Positions 60,681 to 64,000 of a stretch of 64,000 nucleotides of DNA are shown in pieces. The stretch covers positions 28,548,196 through 28,612,195 of the forward strand of contig NC_054873.1 in NCBI RefSeq assembly GCF_018320785.1, written 5' to 3'. The position numbers and the translations under genes are program-made. The notes under the pieces were generated by a model that did not search any database, was not told the origin of the DNA, and worked only from the letters and a program-made list of their open reading frames with translations. Origin of the DNA: Cheilinus undulatus. Lineage: Eukaryota; Chordata; Actinopteri; Labriformes; Labridae. The number at the start of each line of letters is the position of its first letter. The first letter of the stretch is position 1.

Positions 60681-61394
60681 ACTAGTATAAACTCTTGAAA
60701 ATAATACCGTGTTGAGCTGCATGTGTAAATAGCACAGTTTTTCATCCCGACTTTACCCTGAAATTTCTCTACTCTCTTAGTATTTCCCCCTTCCCTTCAT
60801 TGACTCACAGGCAAAGTGCAGAAAAACACCCTGGTGTTGGGGACAAGTGTCAAAAGGGCTATGCATAGACAAAGGTTGTGGAAGGAAGCCAGAAAGACCC
60901 AGTCTGACAGGAACCCTGCTGCTATAAGCCAACAGCACTACCCACTGCACCTCGTCACCACACAACCTCTTGGTTTTTGTTTTCGACCCAAATCAATGAA
61001 TGTTACAGGTTAATGCAAAGCCATGGCTGGGCTTTGCTTTGAACCTGATGCTTAGTTATGTCAGGTTCCAATATTATTAGTCAGCTATGTCAACTTAACC
61101 TTTGATTTTCATGTTGAACTAAACTGAACTGGTTGTCATTCCCAAACAAATGTAGTGCCGTCAGTGTTGGGAGTTTACATCAGGTCAACATGCAAGGTAA
61201 TTCTCACATTGCACATTTCATCACAATGTAACATCTTACAGTGTCATAGCACAATGTCTTTCTGATGCAGCCTTGGCGTCAAGCGCTGAGTGGGTATATT
61301 TTCTGTTCAATAAATTACAACCTCTCTGATCTCTTGTTATTAGACCATTTTTATCAGCTATGTTTAGAGACAAACAGCAGTGCATCTTCTATAA

Positions 61395-61500
61395 CGTTGG
61401 TTTCCAACCCGGGGTCCAGGACCCTGCAGGGGAGGCGCAAAGATCTTGGGGGGAGGGGGTCTGCTCTGAGGCTGCCAAAATTGGATTTGCAAATACTGAC
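61395..61500. repeat. hAT-like MITE end
   Basis: GTTGGTTTCCAACCCGGGGT, CCAGGACCCTGCAGGGG and ATCTTGGGGGGAGGGGGTC match a common fish hAT terminal region. Its partner end is not the one at 62160-62215, which belongs to a different subfamily. Confidence 0.5.
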
Positions 61501-61649
61501 TAAAACTATGATAAATCAGTTATTAAGTAGTTTAGACACAGGTCTTTTGATAAGAAAGCATGCAGGCCTTTTCAGTGAAACAATTAAAATCAATGTTGAT
61601 TTTTGGCAGCAGTGTGTCACTTCTTCTCTCTTGGGTCCTAGGTGGGCCC

Positions 61650-61838
61650 TTTTTTTTTAAGATTTATTTTTGGGCTTTTTAGTGCCTTTATTTGACAGAG
61701 GAGGACAGTGGATAGACTCAGAAATGGGATGAGAGTGGGGAGAGACATGAGTCAAAGGGCAACAGGCTGGATTCAAACCCAGGCCACCTGCATACATGGG
61801 TCACGCCTTAGAATGCTAGGCCATCTGCGTGCCCAGGG
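61650..61838 (-). repeat. tRNA-like SINE family member, minus orientation
   Basis: TTTATTTTTGGGCTTTTTAG, GACAGTGGATAGACTCAGAA, GGGGAGAGACATGAGTCAAA and GCTGGATTCAAACCCAGGCC (B box on the minus strand), then a tRNA-like head reading GGCCTAGCATTCTAAGGCGT on the minus strand. It matches the plus-strand copy at 51745-51915. Confidence 0.7.
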
Positions 61839-62159
61839 CTCTGCTTTTCTAAGGTTCTAAGGTACATGTGTGTGTATAAAGGACTTTATTGCAGAAAGAC
61901 ATCCATTTATATGCAATATTCCCAAGACAATGTGGAAATTTGGTGATTTCTTGGGGTATTTCCTTATTATTTTAGGAGCTAGGAGATAAAAAAAAAAAAG
62001 TCAAAAAATTGAGAGAAATACCAAAATTTACTTGTAATCATAGAAAAATGGAAAAAAGGGATGAATGAACAGTATCTCCTCTTCAGACTTTATAATCCAC
62101 TATATGCCAGTTTTTTTTATTCCTGACTCACATCTGCGACACACTGAACACTGTTTCAC

Positions 62160-62215
62160 AACCTACTTTTGGGTCCCAACCCACCGGTTGAGAAGCACGG
62201 CTCTATATGACACAG
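62160..62215. repeat. hAT-like MITE end, same subfamily as the element at 30718
   Basis: TTTTGGGTCCCAACCCACCG then GTTGAGAAGCACGGCTC is, reversed, a CAACCGGTGGGTTGGGACCC hAT terminus. The other end was not found. Confidence 0.45.
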
Positions 62216-62799
62216 ACTGTTCCTGGTTCCTGTCTCTCCCCCACAGGCTGTTCCTACTGCTCACCAGTTAGCAGAACCAGTGAAGGTGATTCACAACAAC
62301 CTGATCCATGGAGGAAACAGTTAGGCAGAATTTGTCACCACCTTTAAACCGAGGAAGGGATCTCTTAATACAGTTTTATTCACGCCCCCTGAAAGTGAAT
62401 CTCCAAGTTATTTCCGATGTTTCAAACACTTGTTGACAAAACAATCTTTCAGAAAACACAGATCAAGTGTTGACGCAACTTGTCCCCCATTACTACAGCA
62501 ATCCGTTAGTTAGTGGGTAACTCATGCTTGTGTGCACACAAACCACAGTTTCTGTACAGCTTTACTTTCCATTTCTCTTCAGGAAGCCCTCTGTTTTGTT
62601 CGACAGCCCTCAGCCGTCTTGATCATGCAAATGAACCATTTGAACTCTGATGTGCCGTTGCCTCAGTGCTGATGCTTTCCAAGCCAGTGGAAAAAAAAGG
62701 TGTGCAATTGTAAATGTCATGTGTCTATATCTCTCATGTAGATTTGGACTCCCTCAGAATATCTTCAGTTGACGCCAGTGAAACACCCTGGAGAAGTTG

Positions 62800-63085
62800 A
62801 GAGACGCATTTGATGTTAAGTGAAATGACACCAGGTTCAAACTACAGCCTGCCAATCTCAAGGAAAGGTAAGGACTCTTCTTAAAGCAAAATTCTACATT
62901 TTTACAGTTTTACATTTAAGTAGAGTCTCATTGCCCATTCCTGCTTTTTGTATCAGGCATTGAAAGGAACTGCTGCATACTAAAGAAACAGAAACCCAGA
63001 TCTGAGGGGATCTGCCATTTTTCAGGGTCAAAGACAAAATCCCCCTGCCTCAGGACCTGCCTGGCAGTTTGTCTCAAGGTAAGTG
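62800..63085 (+). other. Possible 5' non-coding exons of the sh2d7-like gene
   Basis: Candidate donors AAGGAAAG|GTAAGG at about 62869 and CTCAAG|GTAAGT at about 63078 lie upstream of the coding exon. These would be 5' UTR exons. Signals only; expression data would be needed to decide. Confidence 0.3.
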
Positions 63086-63509
63086 CAGCTACAACCAAAA
63101 CCAGTCTCTCTGATGTCATGTCTAACCAAATATCAAGCAACATTATCATTTAGTTTACATCAGTTTGACATTAAAGCAAGAAGCCAGTGTAGATGTAAGT
63201 CTTTGAGATGGAGGGTGACCTTTGAATGATATGGAATTGGACATTATTGTGAAACATGCAGGTTTAGACTATTTGATAAAGAGAATAGACAGTAAATGCT
63301 CTACAGTATAACTTCATATGTAAAGTACATCACCTGTTCACACCAGCTGCTGGTGAAACATTAGAGAAGCTAGAACACTGAGCTACTTGTAATCTGAGGT
63401 TGATGCCTCCTGGGAAATAGGGAAATCAGACAGTTAAAAGCCTCACTGTAAATGCAGGGAAATGAATGCTGTTTATCTTCACTGGCTTTGTTTGTGTGAC
63501 TTTGACTAG

Positions 63510-63665
<156 letters not shown>

Positions 63666-64000
63666 TAAGTGTCCAACATTTCAGTATATGGACTATGAGT
63701 GAGAATTTTTACAGTCAAACTGATTCTATATTTCCTAAAGGAAACGTGTGTAAAACACTACAGTCTTAATAAAGGATGTGTTTCATTTAGTTACATAAAT
63801 ACATTTAATGGTTTCAACAGTTCAAATAAAGGCAGTAAAATGATTCATTATTCTTAGGTGTTGAGGATTGTTAGCTAACTTATTTGATGGAGAGTTTTTT
63901 CTTGGCAACAAAGCCAAGATAACCTGCTTTCATTTTCTCTGGCAGACATCTTCAAAAAGAGCATTAAGGATATTTTCCTCGCAGTAACTATTATGGTAAA

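Overview
The window looks like ray-finned fish nuclear DNA, probably a percomorph teleost. It is AT-rich, its genes are split into many short GT-AG exons, and it carries fish-type Tc1, hAT, TTAA-target, LINE and tRNA-like SINE repeats. All exon models here were read by eye from splice signals, codon phase and remembered family sequences; no search was run.

Layout: (1) 832-1940, minus: first three coding exons of a class II ARF GTPase (arf4-like), running off the left edge. (2) 2848-8762, plus: a 12-exon, 349-aa seven-helix receptor-like protein resembling TMEM116, divergent from the ARF gene. (3) 13687-23216, minus: a complete 12-coding-exon neto2 (two CUB domains, LDLa, one TM helix, class II PDZ ligand), 553 aa. 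(4) 23.5-35 kb: a long gene-poor interval of repeats and possible conserved non-coding DNA. (5) 35243-36149, plus: three-exon cyren (Ku-binding motif at the N-terminus, XLF-like motif at the C-terminus). (6) 37734-38436, minus: a two-exon tmem140-like four-helix membrane protein, convergent with cyren; the pair is also adjacent in human. (7) 40404-41396, plus: an intronless 330-aa Pro/Glu/Ala-rich protein with an N-myristoylation signal, not recognised. (8) 44124-56955, minus: a 20-exon terb1 (meiotic telomere-nuclear envelope attachment), 825 aa with armadillo repeats, a Cys/His cluster, LTP motifs and a C-terminal Myb domain. (9) 63522-63664, plus: the first coding exon of an sh2d7-like SH2 adaptor, running off the right edge.

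The genes are not an operon or a pathway cluster: they are independent vertebrate genes with trafficking (ARF), kainate-receptor auxiliary (NETO2), DNA-repair choice (CYREN), meiosis (TERB1) and signalling (SH2D7) roles. The most structured non-genic signals are mobile elements: a Sleeping Beauty-type Tc1 element holding a second Tc1 fragment, three copies of one dispersed repeat of which two carry insertions, two TTAA-flanked MITEs, a hAT MITE with 8-bp target duplications, and a 294-bp fold-back element built of about eight 20-bp units. One short broken gag fossil lies in a terb1 intron.
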